From contig JADJOR010000006.1 in the NCBI GenBank assembly GCA_016713665.1, positions 244,249-308,248 on the forward strand: 64,000 nt of DNA. Reading direction: 5' to 3'. The notes below the pieces were generated by a model. The model saw nothing but the letters and a program-made list of their open reading frames with translations, had not been told where the DNA came from and made no database searches. Positions 55,207 through 64,000 of the stretch are shown here, piece by piece. This DNA is from Deltaproteobacteria bacterium (GTDB taxonomy: Bacteria; Myxococcota_A; UBA9160; UBA4427). The first letter of the stretch is position 1. Every line of letters starts with the position of its first letter. Made by a program: the position numbers and the translations under genes.

Positions 55207-55712
55207 ATTCATCTCCCGCTGTTCTCCCTGACGGTTCGCTCCTGACGACGTCCCGATCCGGTGCAAAGCATTCCGGCGAGCGGGTTCCGCTCGTCGGAGG
55301 TCTTGGATGCCGACGTGGATCTCGTTGTCGCGATCGGATGCTCAATCCGATCCGGGCCCGGGGCTCGGCGATTCCGCAACGTTGCGCGCGGCGCACGGCG
55401 CACCGGAAGGGCGACCTCGGGGGGGCGTGGGCGGGCGGCAATGGTACGGGGGGAAGGTCCCGGGCTGATCGTCGTCTCGACGGTGATCGCCTCGCGCCTC
55501 CGTTGAGATCGGCTTCGACGAAAATTTCCGGATCGCTACCGGGACGCGGGCGCCCAGGGCTCGTCCGGGGGGGACGGCGGGGGCAAGTGGTCACCAGGGC
55601 CGGAGGGGGGACGTCTGGGTCGAGGACCTGGCGGACCATGTTGCGTTGCGATTGCGGCCCACACGGGAAGCGCGCGATCGTGCTGTTCCGCGGCCGGCTC
55701 GTTGCGGATGGC
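55207..55712. other. No gene recognised
   Basis: About 500 bases between tRNA-Cys and the glycosyltransferase end. Short open frames here show no family signature and the stretch contains several G-runs. I see no RNA gene or repeat. Indels may hide something, as in the region that follows. Confidence 0.6.
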
Positions 55713-56567
55713 TCAAGCTGGATCGGCTCGGCGGGGCGTGCTCACGCAATCCGAGTTCATGGCCAGGCGAGCTGCTTTCGCGTTAGTTGCAGTGACGCTC
55801 GCTGCCCCCGCCTCGAGCTTCCTCCCCGCCGGATCGAAGATCGCAAACCGCGCGATCCCCATGCGCTGCAGGCAGTGCTGGACCGAGACGCCGCGCACGC
55901 CGATGCCGTACTTCATCGACCGGCCGAAGTTGATCGACGACGCCTCTTCGAAGTAGGCGGCGGGGCAGCTGATCTCGCCGATGCGGAAGCCCTGGTAGAG
56001 GACCTGGGCGAGCATCTGATTGTCGAAGACGAAGTCGTCGGAGTTCTCGAGCAGCGGGAGCGCCTCGAGGACCTCGCGTTTGAAGGCACGGTAGCCCGTG
56101 TGATATTCAGGAGAGCTTCGCGCCGGCGAGCCAGTTCTGGGTCGCGGTCAGCAGGCGGTTCGCGACGTATTTGTAGCGAGGCATGCCGCCGGCGAGCGCG
56201 CTGCCGCCGAGGATGCGGGAGCCGAGCACGACGTCGAAGGGGCCGTCGGTCAGCAGGCCGAGCATCGCGGGCAGGAGCTTCGGCGTGTACTGATAGTCGG
56301 GATGGAGCATGCGACGACGTCGGCTCCCGAGCCGCAGGGCCTCGGCGTAGCAGGTCTTCTGGTTGCCCCGTAGCCGCGATTGCGGTCGTGGACGAGGGTC
56401 CGGAGGCCCAGCCTGCGCGCCTCGGCGACGGTGTCGTCGGCGCTCGCGTCGTCGGTCACGACGATCTCGTCGACGAGGTCCATCGGGACCTCCCGAACGG
56501 TCCGCTCGAGGGTCCGCGCTGCGTTGTAGGCGGGCATGACGACGACCACGCGCTTGCCGTGGAACAT
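55713..56567 (-). CDS. Family 2 glycosyltransferase, broken by at least three frameshifts
   Basis: Pieced together from three frames. It starts at ATG 56567 with KRVVVVMPAYNAARTLERTV and DEIVVTDDASADDTVAEARR, continues with NQKTCYAEALRLG, then HPDYQYTPKLLPAMLGLL and VVLGSRILGGSAL. It finally reads EYHTGYRAFKREVLEALPLL and DDFVFDNQMLAQVLYQGFR. Together this is a GT2 enzyme of about 280 residues, of the kind that makes polyprenyl-phosphate sugars or transfers sugars to lipids. The pieces are collinear and well conserved, so single-base errors near 56360, 56310 and 56105 are the simplest explanation. Confidence 0.75.
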
Positions 56568-56642
56568 GGCGACTCGGGGTTCCTCCGGCTCCTGCGCGGC
56601 GGCGGGGCCGCCGAGAGATTAGACTGGCGTCGATTGCCGCCT

Positions 56643-56728
56643 GCCCGGATGGCGAAATGGTAAACGCGGGCGACTTAAAATCGCCTGGCCTCAGGGCCGT
56701 GCAGGTTCGAGTCCTGCTCCGGGCACCA
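56643..56728 (+). tRNA. tRNA-Leu (anticodon TAA)
   Basis: Acceptor GCCCGGA/TCCGGGC, loop CTTAAAA with anticodon TAA, a long variable arm typical of class II tRNAs, T-arm GGTTCGAGTCC and encoded CCA. Confidence 0.93.
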
Positions 56729-56774
56729 GGCGTCGCTCGCCCGGCGCCGCCCTCCGGCGCTCGACGCGCGTTCT

Positions 56775-57056
56775 CGTGACGCCCGCGCTCGGTGACGCTC
56801 GACGCTCGTGCGCTCGTGACGGAGGCGCTCGATACGAACCGCTCCCGCACGTCGTCGGTCGCCAGCAGGTCCTCGAGGCGCGTCGCGGTCGAGCAGCGTC
56901 GTGCGCTGATAGGCGTACTCCGGGCTGCTCGATCTCGATCCGGTAGATCTCCCGGGGCTGTTCGAAGATCTGGCGGATGCGCAGCGATTGATCCTCGCCC
57001 GGCTCGAGGATCTGCGCGCGCAATGAGTCGACGATGCGATCGGGCGCGTCGCGATG
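56775..57056 (-). CDS. Hypothetical protein fragment in three frames
   Basis: A collinear protein-like sequence is spread over three minus-strand frames: RIVDSLRAQILEPGEDQSL, IFEQPREIYRIEIEQP, then EYAYQRTTLLDRDA, then LEDLLATDDVRERFVSS. I do not recognise the family. The boundaries are approximate and no start codon is evident. At least two indels (about 56927 and 56883) are needed to make one chain. Confidence 0.4.
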
Positions 57057-57103
57057 GCGGCGTGGGGACCGCGGGCGCCGAAGCCCGGTCTGCGCGTCCG
57101 TCC

Positions 57104-57601
57104 TAGGAGTTTGAAGGTACCCGGCGGTCTCGTGGGAAGGGGAGCATACCCGTCTGCGCACGCGCGATTCAAGCGCGCGGGCAGGCCATGGAGCCGCCGC
57201 ATCCGGCGCGCGCGGCGTCGGGCGTCCTCACGCGCCACCATCAGACGCGCGATCGGAAGGAGATCCTGGGTCGAGGCCCCGTCGAAGCGGACGCCGAAGC
57301 AGCCGTCGTCCGGGATCCCCAGGCGTTCCGAGCAGGGCCGGATGGAGCGTGATCTTCGACCAGCAGACGGTGCCCTCGCAGGCGAAGGCTCGATCGCCGG
57401 TCAGGCGGATCTCGATTCGGACCGGCGTGCCAGGGCAAGGACCTCGGTCGCGTGGACGCAGAGACCGCCGAGGCCGATGTTGGTGCAGGCGCAGCTTCGA
57501 GGAGCGGCCGGCCGTCGCGCCCGGCGATCGCGATGCTGCCGCGAGCGGTACGCGGTCGCCGCCTCGTCTCGACTCGTCTTCTCCTGGATCGCGAAGGCCA
57601 T
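57104..57601 (-). CDS. PilZ-domain protein, frameshifted
   Basis: Putative cyclic-di-GMP-binding PilZ protein. Collinear pieces are MAFAIQEKTSRDEAATAYRS, an Arg-rich stretch, CTNIGLGGLCVHATEVL (the D/NxSxxG-type motif in variant form), GTPVRIEIRLTGDRAFACEG, TVCWSKITLHP and finally FDGASTQDLLPIARLMV-like sequence. At least three frame changes are needed. The start is taken at ATG 57601 and the 3' end is approximate. If functional it would sense c-di-GMP; the EAL gene at 22.2 kb is a possible source of control. Confidence 0.5.
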
Positions 57602-57741
57602 GGCGTTCGTCCACAGGTTCAGCTCGCCTATCGGCCCGGGCCGGCTTCGCGCTTGAGCGCAATTCCCATGCGGGTCGACCCGCATCTTCGGCGATCGGGC
57701 TTTTCGCCGGAGCCCCGGCGTCCGACGGCTCAAGCCCCCGG

Positions 57742-59054
57742 ATGCGCGGGTCGATGGAAGGGACCACCCGGTCGTATAAGGTGCCTGTTTGTCACGCCCG
57801 TCCAGAAGCGCTGCCGTCCTTCGGATCCGATCTGTCCGCCGACGCGGTGGCGCAGCTCGGTCTGCGCGAGGGGCAGTCGGCGCGGGTCGTCGGGCGGGCA
57901 GGGCGGATGGTCCTCGTCGAGGCCGAGGGCGGCGCAGGGCCGGCGGTGCCCTGGGATCGGGATCTCGTCCTCTCCGCGGATGTCCGGGCCTTTCCGCTCG
58001 CCGACCTGCTCCAGCTCGTCCATGCCGCGGGCAAATCGGGCTTCCTGCTCTTCCAGTTCGGCGGGGACGAGAAGGCGGTCTACCTGAGCCGGGGCGAGGT
58101 CGTCTTCGCCGGAGTCGAATCTCGAAGCCGATCGGCTCGGTCTCCAGCCTGCTGCGCGCGGGCAAGATCACCGGCGACGAGCTCACCATCGCCGAGAGCC
58201 GCTTCCATCCGATGACGCGCCTCGGCAAGATCCTCGTCGAGCTCGGCTCGCTCACGCCGCGTGATCTCTGGGACGGCGTGAAGACGCAGGTCGAAGACAT
58301 CGTCCGCTCGCTCTTCGCCTACACCGCGGGCTGGATCCATTTCTGGAAGGCGAGATCGAGCCCGACAACACGGTGCGTCTCTCGCTCCCGACCCAGCGAC
58401 TGATCGACGAAGGCCTCGCCCATCGCGACGAGCTGCTGCGATTCCTCGCCCAGCTCGAGGATCCGCGTACGCGGATCCGTGGGGCCGGCGACGTGCGTCG
58501 CGCGGGCTCCGAGAACGAGCGCGCGATCCTGGCCGCCCTCGCCGAGGACGCGAGCTTCGGCTCGCTCTGCCACAAGAGCGGCCTCGATCCGCGCACCGCC
58601 GCCCGCACGCTGCAGTTCCTGAAGCTCACGCGGCAGGTCGCGATCGAGCAGCTCGAGGGCGCGGGCGAGGATTTCGCGACGGCCGACGACGACGTCGTGC
58701 GCGAAGCGGTCTCGCTCCATTGCAAGCTGATCTTCGAGCTGACGGCACCGCTCGTCGCCGTCGACGGACCGCTCGCCGTCGCGGAGCGGATCAATCGCAT
58801 CCTCGCCGAAGGCGCTGGTCGCGCAGTCGCCATCTCTTCGAGGACTCGAGTTCGACGTCCGCGCCGGTCTCGACCCGCCCAGGTCGAGCACCGTGCGCTG
58901 CGCCGCCCCCGGCGATCGCATCCGCGAGGTCGACGAGGCCCTCGGCGAGCTCGTCGCCTATCTCGAGTTCGAGCTCCGCAACCACCCGCGAATTCCCGAT
59001 GCGAGCCCCTTCCTCGAGGCCGTCGATCCGCTCCGGGCTATGCTGATCCGCTGA
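57742..59054 (+). CDS. DUF4388-type protein, frameshifted
   Basis: Protein of about 430 residues in at least four collinear frames. The first part, FPLADLLQLVHAAGKSGFLL then DEKAVYLSRGEVVFAG, is the typical DUF4388 pattern found in many delta- and myxobacterial signalling proteins. It continues with LGKILVELGSLTPRDLWDGV, SLFAYTAGWIHFW, SLPTQRLIDEGLAHRDELLR and ends in FLEAVDPLRAMLIR before TGA at 59052. The central helical region resembles winged-helix-like repeats. The start is uncertain: ATG 57742, ATG 57754 and GTG 57781 are candidates. Confidence 0.6.
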
Positions 59055-59129
59055 CGGGCCCCCGCGGCGTCGGTTCCGACGAAGCGCGTGGCCGCGGGCG
59101 ACCGACGGGCCGCCTTGGCCCGGGATCCG

Positions 59130-60053
59130 ATGAAGAAACCGCATCCGAAATCGAGGCCGGGCCGCCCGCGCGCGACCGCCGACGCCTCAGCCCCGATTGG
59201 CTCATGGGCTTCCACGCCGTCCAGGAGGCCTTGCGGGCCGGACGCCGCCGGCTCGATCGCCTGCTCGTCCGCGACGCCCGCGATCGCGGCGACGAAGTGC
59301 GCCTGGTCGAGCTCGCCCGCTCGGCAGGCGTGCCGGTCGTGGGTCGAGGACCAGGTGCTCGAGCGCATCGCCGGGCCCGATCTCCGGACCCAGGGCGTGG
59401 CGCTCCAGGTCGGGCCGATCCCGGGCTTTCCCTCGAGGCCCTGATCGAGCGGTCGGCGCGGGGGCCGCAGCGGAGCCGGGCACCGGCCGCCGCCTCGTCC
59501 TGCTCGACGGGGTCGAGGATCCGCAGAACGTGGGGGCGATCGCCCGGGTGGCCGAGTCCGCCGGATGTGTCAGGCTGGTCCTGACCGACCGGCGGGCCCG
59601 CCGCTCACGGCGGCGGTCAGTCGCGCCTCGGCCGGGGCGATCGAGTGGCTGCCCGTCGCGCGGGTGACGAACCTGGTCCGGGCCCTCGAGCCCCTGAAGG
59701 CGGCCCGTTTCTGGGTCCTCGCGGCGGCCCTCGAGGAGAGTCAATCGGTCTTTGCGCTCCCGGATCGGATCCTGACGGGGACCTGGCGGTCGTCCTCGGG
59801 GCCGAGGGGCGGGCATCCGGCCGCGGTGCTCGAGCAGGCGGACCACCGCGTCCGGATTCCGATGCGGGGCCGGGTCGAGTCGCTCAACGTCGCGACGGCG
59901 GGGCCGTCATCGCCCGCTCCGAACTGTTGCGCCGGGCCGAGCTCGCCGGGGACCGTCGGTGGGCCGGGCGAGGCCCCGCCGGGTCGGAGGGGATCGGTGG
60001 CCCGGGCGGGGCCGGTTCAGGCGCTTGCCAGCGGGGACGAAGCCGGTCTATAG
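59130..60053 (+). CDS. rlmB: SpoU-family rRNA 2'-O-methyltransferase (RlmB-like), frameshifted
   Basis: Methylates the ribose of a 23S rRNA guanosine (G2251 in E. coli). The start ATG 59130 opens a basic leader, MKKPHPKSRPGRPRATADAS. Collinear pieces in several frames are LMGFHAVQEALRAGRRRLDR, EDQVLERIAGPDLRTQGVAL, then LVLLDGVEDPQNVGAIARVA, SRASAGAIEWLPVARVTNLV and RIPMRGRVESLNVATAG, which are SpoU motifs 1-3 including the knot and the catalytic-site NVATAG. At least five indels are needed. The stop is approximate, and a tRNA promoter overlaps the end. Confidence 0.75.
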
Positions 60054-60054
60054 T
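60025..60054 (+). promoter_or_regulatory. Promoter for the tRNA-Thr/Tyr/Gly/Thr-tuf operon
   Basis: TTGCCA at 60025-60030 and TATAGT at 60049-60054 with an 18-base spacer. Transcription would start about 12 bases before the first tRNA gene. Confidence 0.55.
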
Positions 60055-60072
60055 CGGCCGCGCGCTTTCTTG

Positions 60073-60145
60073 GCTGGCGTAGCTCAACTGGTAGAGCATC
60101 GGATTTGTAATCCGAGGGTTAAGGGTTCGAGTCCCCTCGCCAGCT
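60073..60145 (+). tRNA. tRNA-Thr (anticodon TGT)
   Basis: Acceptor GCTGGCG/CGCCAGC, anticodon loop TTTGTAA with TGT, T-arm GGTTCGAGTCC. CCA is not encoded. First of four tRNAs before tuf, as thrU is in E. coli. Confidence 0.94.
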
Positions 60146-60435
60146 CCGGCACCTTCGGAACGGCCGACTCCGGGCTGACCGTCGGAACCTTCGGCAGTAC
60201 GGATCATTCGGCTCATTCGGGCGGCTTTCTCTGGCGGCTTTTTCTCTGGCGGACCAGCTCGTCGCGATCCTCGTCGTCCCCGGATCGAAATCAAGGGAGA
60301 GAGCATGGATTGACGGTCGTGGGCATCCGGCATGGCGGGCCTGCCCGACCGCGGATCATTTCGACTTTGTCCACACACGGCGTCCAGGGGCGGACCGGGG
60401 AAAACGAGACGGACGATCGAGATCGTGGAGGCCGA

Positions 60436-60521
60436 GGAGAGATACCGAAGCGGCTAAACGGGGCAGACTGTAAATCTGCTGGCTTGCGCCTACGGAGGTT
60501 CGAATCCTCCTCTCTCCACCA
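60436..60521 (+). tRNA. tRNA-Tyr (anticodon GTA)
   Basis: Acceptor GGAGAGA/TCTCTCC, anticodon GTA in GACTGTAAATC, long variable arm, T-arm GGTTCGAATCC and encoded CCA. About 290 bases separate it from the previous tRNA. That gap holds an imperfect T-rich direct repeat (about 60221-60253) and no gene. Confidence 0.94.
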
Positions 60522-60566
60522 GCCGCCCGCGACGACGGATCAAGCGCGTGCTCGGCAGGAGTTCAC

Positions 60567-60646
60567 GCGGGAATAGCTCCAGATGGCTAGAGCACCAGCC
60601 TTCCAAGCTGGGGGGTCGCGGGTTCGAGCCCCGTTTCCCCGCTCCA
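60567..60646 (+). tRNA. tRNA-Gly (anticodon TCC), with likely base errors
   Basis: Acceptor GCGGGAA, anticodon loop CTTCCAA with TCC, T-arm GGTTCGAGCC and encoded CCA. The D-arm (AGCTCCAGATGGCTAGAGC) and the 3' acceptor strand (TTTCCCCGC) each seem to carry an extra base, in line with the indel errors seen in this region. Confidence 0.88.
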
Positions 60647-60707
60647 ACGTCTGAGCCTGGGCGGGTCGTCGCGCGCAGGTCCGGCAAAGAGGATGATGAG
60701 GGATTCG

Positions 60708-60783
60708 GCTCACGTAGCTCGGTTGGCAGAGCACGTCCTTGGTAAGGACGAGGTCAGCGGTTCGATCCCGCTCGTGAGCTCCA
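60708..60783 (+). tRNA. tRNA-Thr (anticodon GGT)
   Basis: Acceptor GCTCACG/CGTGAGC, anticodon loop TTGGTAA with GGT, T-arm GGTTCGATCCC and encoded CCA. Last tRNA before tuf. Confidence 0.94.
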
Positions 60784-60897
60784 GTGTACGCCCATTCAGC
60801 AGAAGGTCCTTTCGTTTCAACTGACCGTTTCAATCGAAGAGGCAGGCCGGATCAGGCCAGGACGCCCGCGCCAGGTAAAGAGAGAGCAAGCAAGAAG

Positions 60898-62080
<1,183 letters not shown>

Positions 62081-62178
62081 CGGTCCTCGCCCATTCGTCG
62101 GGGACGGCGAGGGTGGCTGCGGCGGAGGGCGCGGCCGGCCGATCCGTGGATCCGTCGTCAGGCGTCAATCAGGTGTGT

Positions 62179-62253
62179 AGGGTCGTAGCACAACTGGTAG
62201 AGCACCGGACTCCAAATCCGGGGGTTGGGGGTTCGAGTCCCTCCGGCCCCCCA
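62179..62253 (+). tRNA. tRNA-Trp (anticodon CCA)
   Basis: D-arm GTAGCACAACTGGTAGAGC, anticodon loop CTCCAAA with CCA, T-arm GGTTCGAGTCC. The acceptor strands (AGGGTCG and CGGCCCC) pair imperfectly, probably from a base error. Its place between tuf and secE is the conserved one. Confidence 0.9.
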
Positions 62254-62334
62254 ACTCGATGGCTCCCGGTCGGCTCGTCAGGCGCCTTCGGACGAACGCG
62301 GTGGTCGGCGGATCCGACGGTGAACGGAGTTGCA

Positions 62335-62546
62335 ATGACGGAGACGACGGAAGAGCCGCGGGGTGGCTCGATCCCGATCACTTCGTGCGAGAGGTTCGGG
62401 GTGAGTTCGACAAGATCACCTGGCCGCCGAAGCCGGAGATGGTGAATGGGACGATCGCCGTGCCGGTGATCGTCGCAGGTGATGGCAACTTTCCGGGCAT
62501 CGTGGACTTCCGATTGAGTCGCGTGATGCAGATGGTGCTCGGCTGA
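62335..62546 (+). CDS. secE: Preprotein translocase subunit SecE, frameshifted
   Basis: Small membrane subunit of SecYEG. ATG 62335 opens MTETTEEPRGGS. The frame then shifts to one reading HFVREVRGEFDKITWPPKPE, the cytoplasmic amphipathic helix typical of SecE, followed by a hydrophobic-type segment up to MQMVLG and TGA at 62544. The membrane helix looks distorted, so more indels are likely. The stop overlaps the nusG start codon. Confidence 0.8.
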
Positions 62547-63137
62547 TGGAGACCTCGACCGGGAGCGGGCGCGCCGGGTCAACTCGACCCGAAGGCGAAG
62601 AGCGAGAAGCCGGCCGTGAAGAAGTGGTACATCGTGCACCCTACTCCGGTCAGGAGGGCGCGCGAAGAAGGCCCTGCTCGAGCGGGCGAAGACGATGGGC
62701 TTCGAGGAGAAGTTCGACGAGGTCCTCGTCCCTGAAGAGTCGGTCGTCGAGATGGTGGGCGGGCAGAAGCGGACTTCGAAGCGGAAGTTCTTCCCCGGCT
62801 ACATCATCGTCCACATGGAGCTCAACGACGAAACCTGGCACGTGGTCAAGGGAACGCCCAAGATCACGGGCTTCGTCGGCAACAAGACCGATCCGCCGTC
62901 CATCTCCGGACGAGGAAGTCGCCCGTGACGCAACAGATCAGGAAGGCGCCGCCTCAACCCAAGCCGCTCATCCGCTGCGACGAGGGGAGAACGTCCGCAT
63001 GACGGAGGGCCTTTCGCGAATTTCTCAGGCTTGATCGACGCGGTGATGCCCGACAAGGAGAAGCTCCGCGTGATGGTGCGGGTCTTCGGGGCGCGACGCC
63101 GGTGGTCCTGGATTATTCAGACGTGGAGAAGACCTGA
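62546..63137 (+). CDS. nusG: Transcription termination/antitermination factor NusG, frameshifted
   Basis: Binds RNA polymerase and couples it to Rho and ribosomes. The NGN-domain pieces KKWYIVHPYSGQEG, MGFEEKFDEVLVPEESVVEM and RKFFPGYIIVHMELNDETWH, and the GTPKITGFVGN motif, are clear. The KOW-domain part reads EGENVRMTEGPFANFSG and LRVMVRVFGAATPV across frames, closing at VEKT before TGA at 63135. At least three indels interrupt it. Confidence 0.9.
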
Positions 63138-63320
63138 CGGGAGTCGGGCGATGCTGCCGGGCAGGCCGGGTGGCAGACGGAAGGAGCCCAGAGGTCCGGT
63201 CGTCGCCCGGTACGGGCGACCGACGAACGGCCTCAGGAAGCAAGCAGGAGGTCGGCGAATCGACGCTCGGATGCGAGCGTGAGATCGAGCCGACCGGGCG
63301 CCACCGGGTAGGAGTAGAGA

Positions 63321-63748
63321 GTGGCGAAGAAGGTCTAGCCCAGCGCTCTCAAGCTACAGTGTCCGGCCGGGCGGCAATCCCCGCCCCGCCGATCGGCCCA
63401 CCGCTCGGTCCAGCATAGCGTCAACATCATGGAGTACTACAAGTCCTACAACGCGCGGACGCAAGACGAGCCCGTTCTGATCATTCCGGCCGGGATCACG
63501 ATCTACCTCAGGATCGCGTTCACCTTCCTGCTGAAGTCACGCCGGCGGCGGGTGCTGCTGACGTGCGGCGAAGATCAGAGCGGATCGAGCGAGCCCCGCA
63601 AAGAAGAAGGTCGGCCAGGCGGCCGAGCCGGACTGGCCCGAGATCGCGCTGAAGAAAGGAAGATCGAACGCCTTCGACGTCGAAGCGGGCCAAAGAAGAT
63701 CATCGCCGGGACCGCCCGGTCGGTGGTCTCCGACGTGGTGGAGGCTAA
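63321..63748 (+). CDS. rplK: Ribosomal protein L11, frameshifted
   Basis: Large-subunit protein of the GTPase-associated centre. GTG 63321 begins MAKKV. Across frames the family sequence follows: LKLQCPAGRAIPAPPIGPPL, VNIMEYYKSYNARTQDEPVL and IIPAGITIYL, with the C-terminal KKIIAGTARSVVSDVVE ending at TAA 63746. The span of 428 bases equals the usual 142-143 codons. Several indels are needed. Confidence 0.88.
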
Positions 63749-63750
63749 GC

Positions 63751-64000
63751 ATGCCGAAGCAGGCAAGCGCTTCCGCCAGGCCCAGGAAAGGATCGAGCAA
63801 CCAGCACTACACCCTCGAAGAGGCCATGAAGAAGATCAAGGCGACGCCGGCCGCGAAGTTCGACGAGACCGTCGACATCGCGATCAATCTCGGCATAGAT
63901 CCCAAGCACGCGGACCAGATGGTGCGCGGCGCGATCGTGCTGCCAACGGCGTCGGCAAGCAGACGCGCGTCCTCGTCTTCGCCAAGGAGACAAGGAGAAG
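63751..64000 (+). CDS. rplA: Ribosomal protein L1, 3' partial and frameshifted
   Basis: ATG 63751 starts two bases after the rplK stop. Visible sequence includes AGKRFRQAQERIEQ, HYTLEEAMKKIKATPAAKFD and ETVDIAINLGIDPKHADQMV, then RGAIVLP and the GVGKQTRVLVFAK segment in a shifted frame. The gene runs off the window. The rplK-rplA order is standard. Confidence 0.88.
   Translation, partial: MPKQASASARPRKGSSNQHYTLEEAMKKIKATPAAKFDETVDIAINLGIDPKHADQMVRGAIVLPTASASRRASSSSPRRQGE

Overview
This is a very GC-rich window with densely packed genes. It looks like a fragment of a Gram-negative bacterial chromosome, probably metagenomic. Every recognisable gene is of proteobacterial/myxobacterial type: homodimeric AceE, PepN, ClpS/ClpA/ClpB, PhoB/PhoR/PhoU, an alphaproteobacterial-style PstC/PstA pair, a phosphatidylcholine synthase, and the E. 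coli-like order tRNA-Thr, -Tyr, -Gly, -Thr, tuf, tRNA-Trp, secE, nusG, rplK, rplA. I lean towards a Myxococcota/'deltaproteobacterial' or related lineage, but nothing here fixes the taxon.

Layout. Positions 1-9.3 kb: an M20 peptidase cut by the window start, a lipoprotein solute-binding protein, aminopeptidase N, EttA and ClpB. 9.2-16 kb: the phosphate regulon, with phoU-phoB-phoR on the minus strand and pstC-pstA-pstB on the plus strand. The pst side is preceded by a run of 11-bp-spaced PHO-box half-sites; pstS is not in the window. 16-24.4 kb: an acetyltransferase, a ribosome hibernation factor, pyruvate dehydrogenase E1 and E2, an EAL phosphodiesterase and an SDR. 24.5-31.6 kb, all minus strand: a coiled-coil/methyltransferase-like protein, a ferritin-like diiron protein translationally coupled to a TetR regulator with a perfect palindromic operator, a CDF metal exporter and a PatB-type lyase. 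31.7-38 kb: an E2-like protein without its catalytic His, lpdA, lipA, a truncated tyrosine recombinase and a FemAB-like acyltransferase. 37.7-47.8 kb: clpS-clpA, a MATE exporter, ispH, two acyl-CoA dehydrogenases, hemE and hemH. 47.9-55 kb: a double-receiver response regulator, pcs, divergent nuoB/C/D-like genes split by another E2 and lipB, and a DUF1285-type protein. 55-64 kb: tRNAs, a glycosyltransferase, PilZ and DUF4388-type proteins, rlmB, then the tRNA-tuf-secE-nusG-rplK-rplA block.

Genes that fit together: lipB and lipA make the lipoyl group used by three lipoyl-domain proteins here (aceF, the E2-like protein and the 50.5-kb E2), with lpdA reoxidising it. hemE and hemH serve haem synthesis. 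The Pho genes form one regulatory and transport unit.

Data quality: single-base indels interrupt pepN, phoU, patB and lipA. Beyond about 55.7 kb almost every protein gene, including essential tuf, secE, nusG and rplK, is broken into several frames. This is best read as uncorrected sequencing or assembly error near a contig end, not as gene decay. A G-tract at 42.03-42.12 kb obscures the start of the MATE gene.
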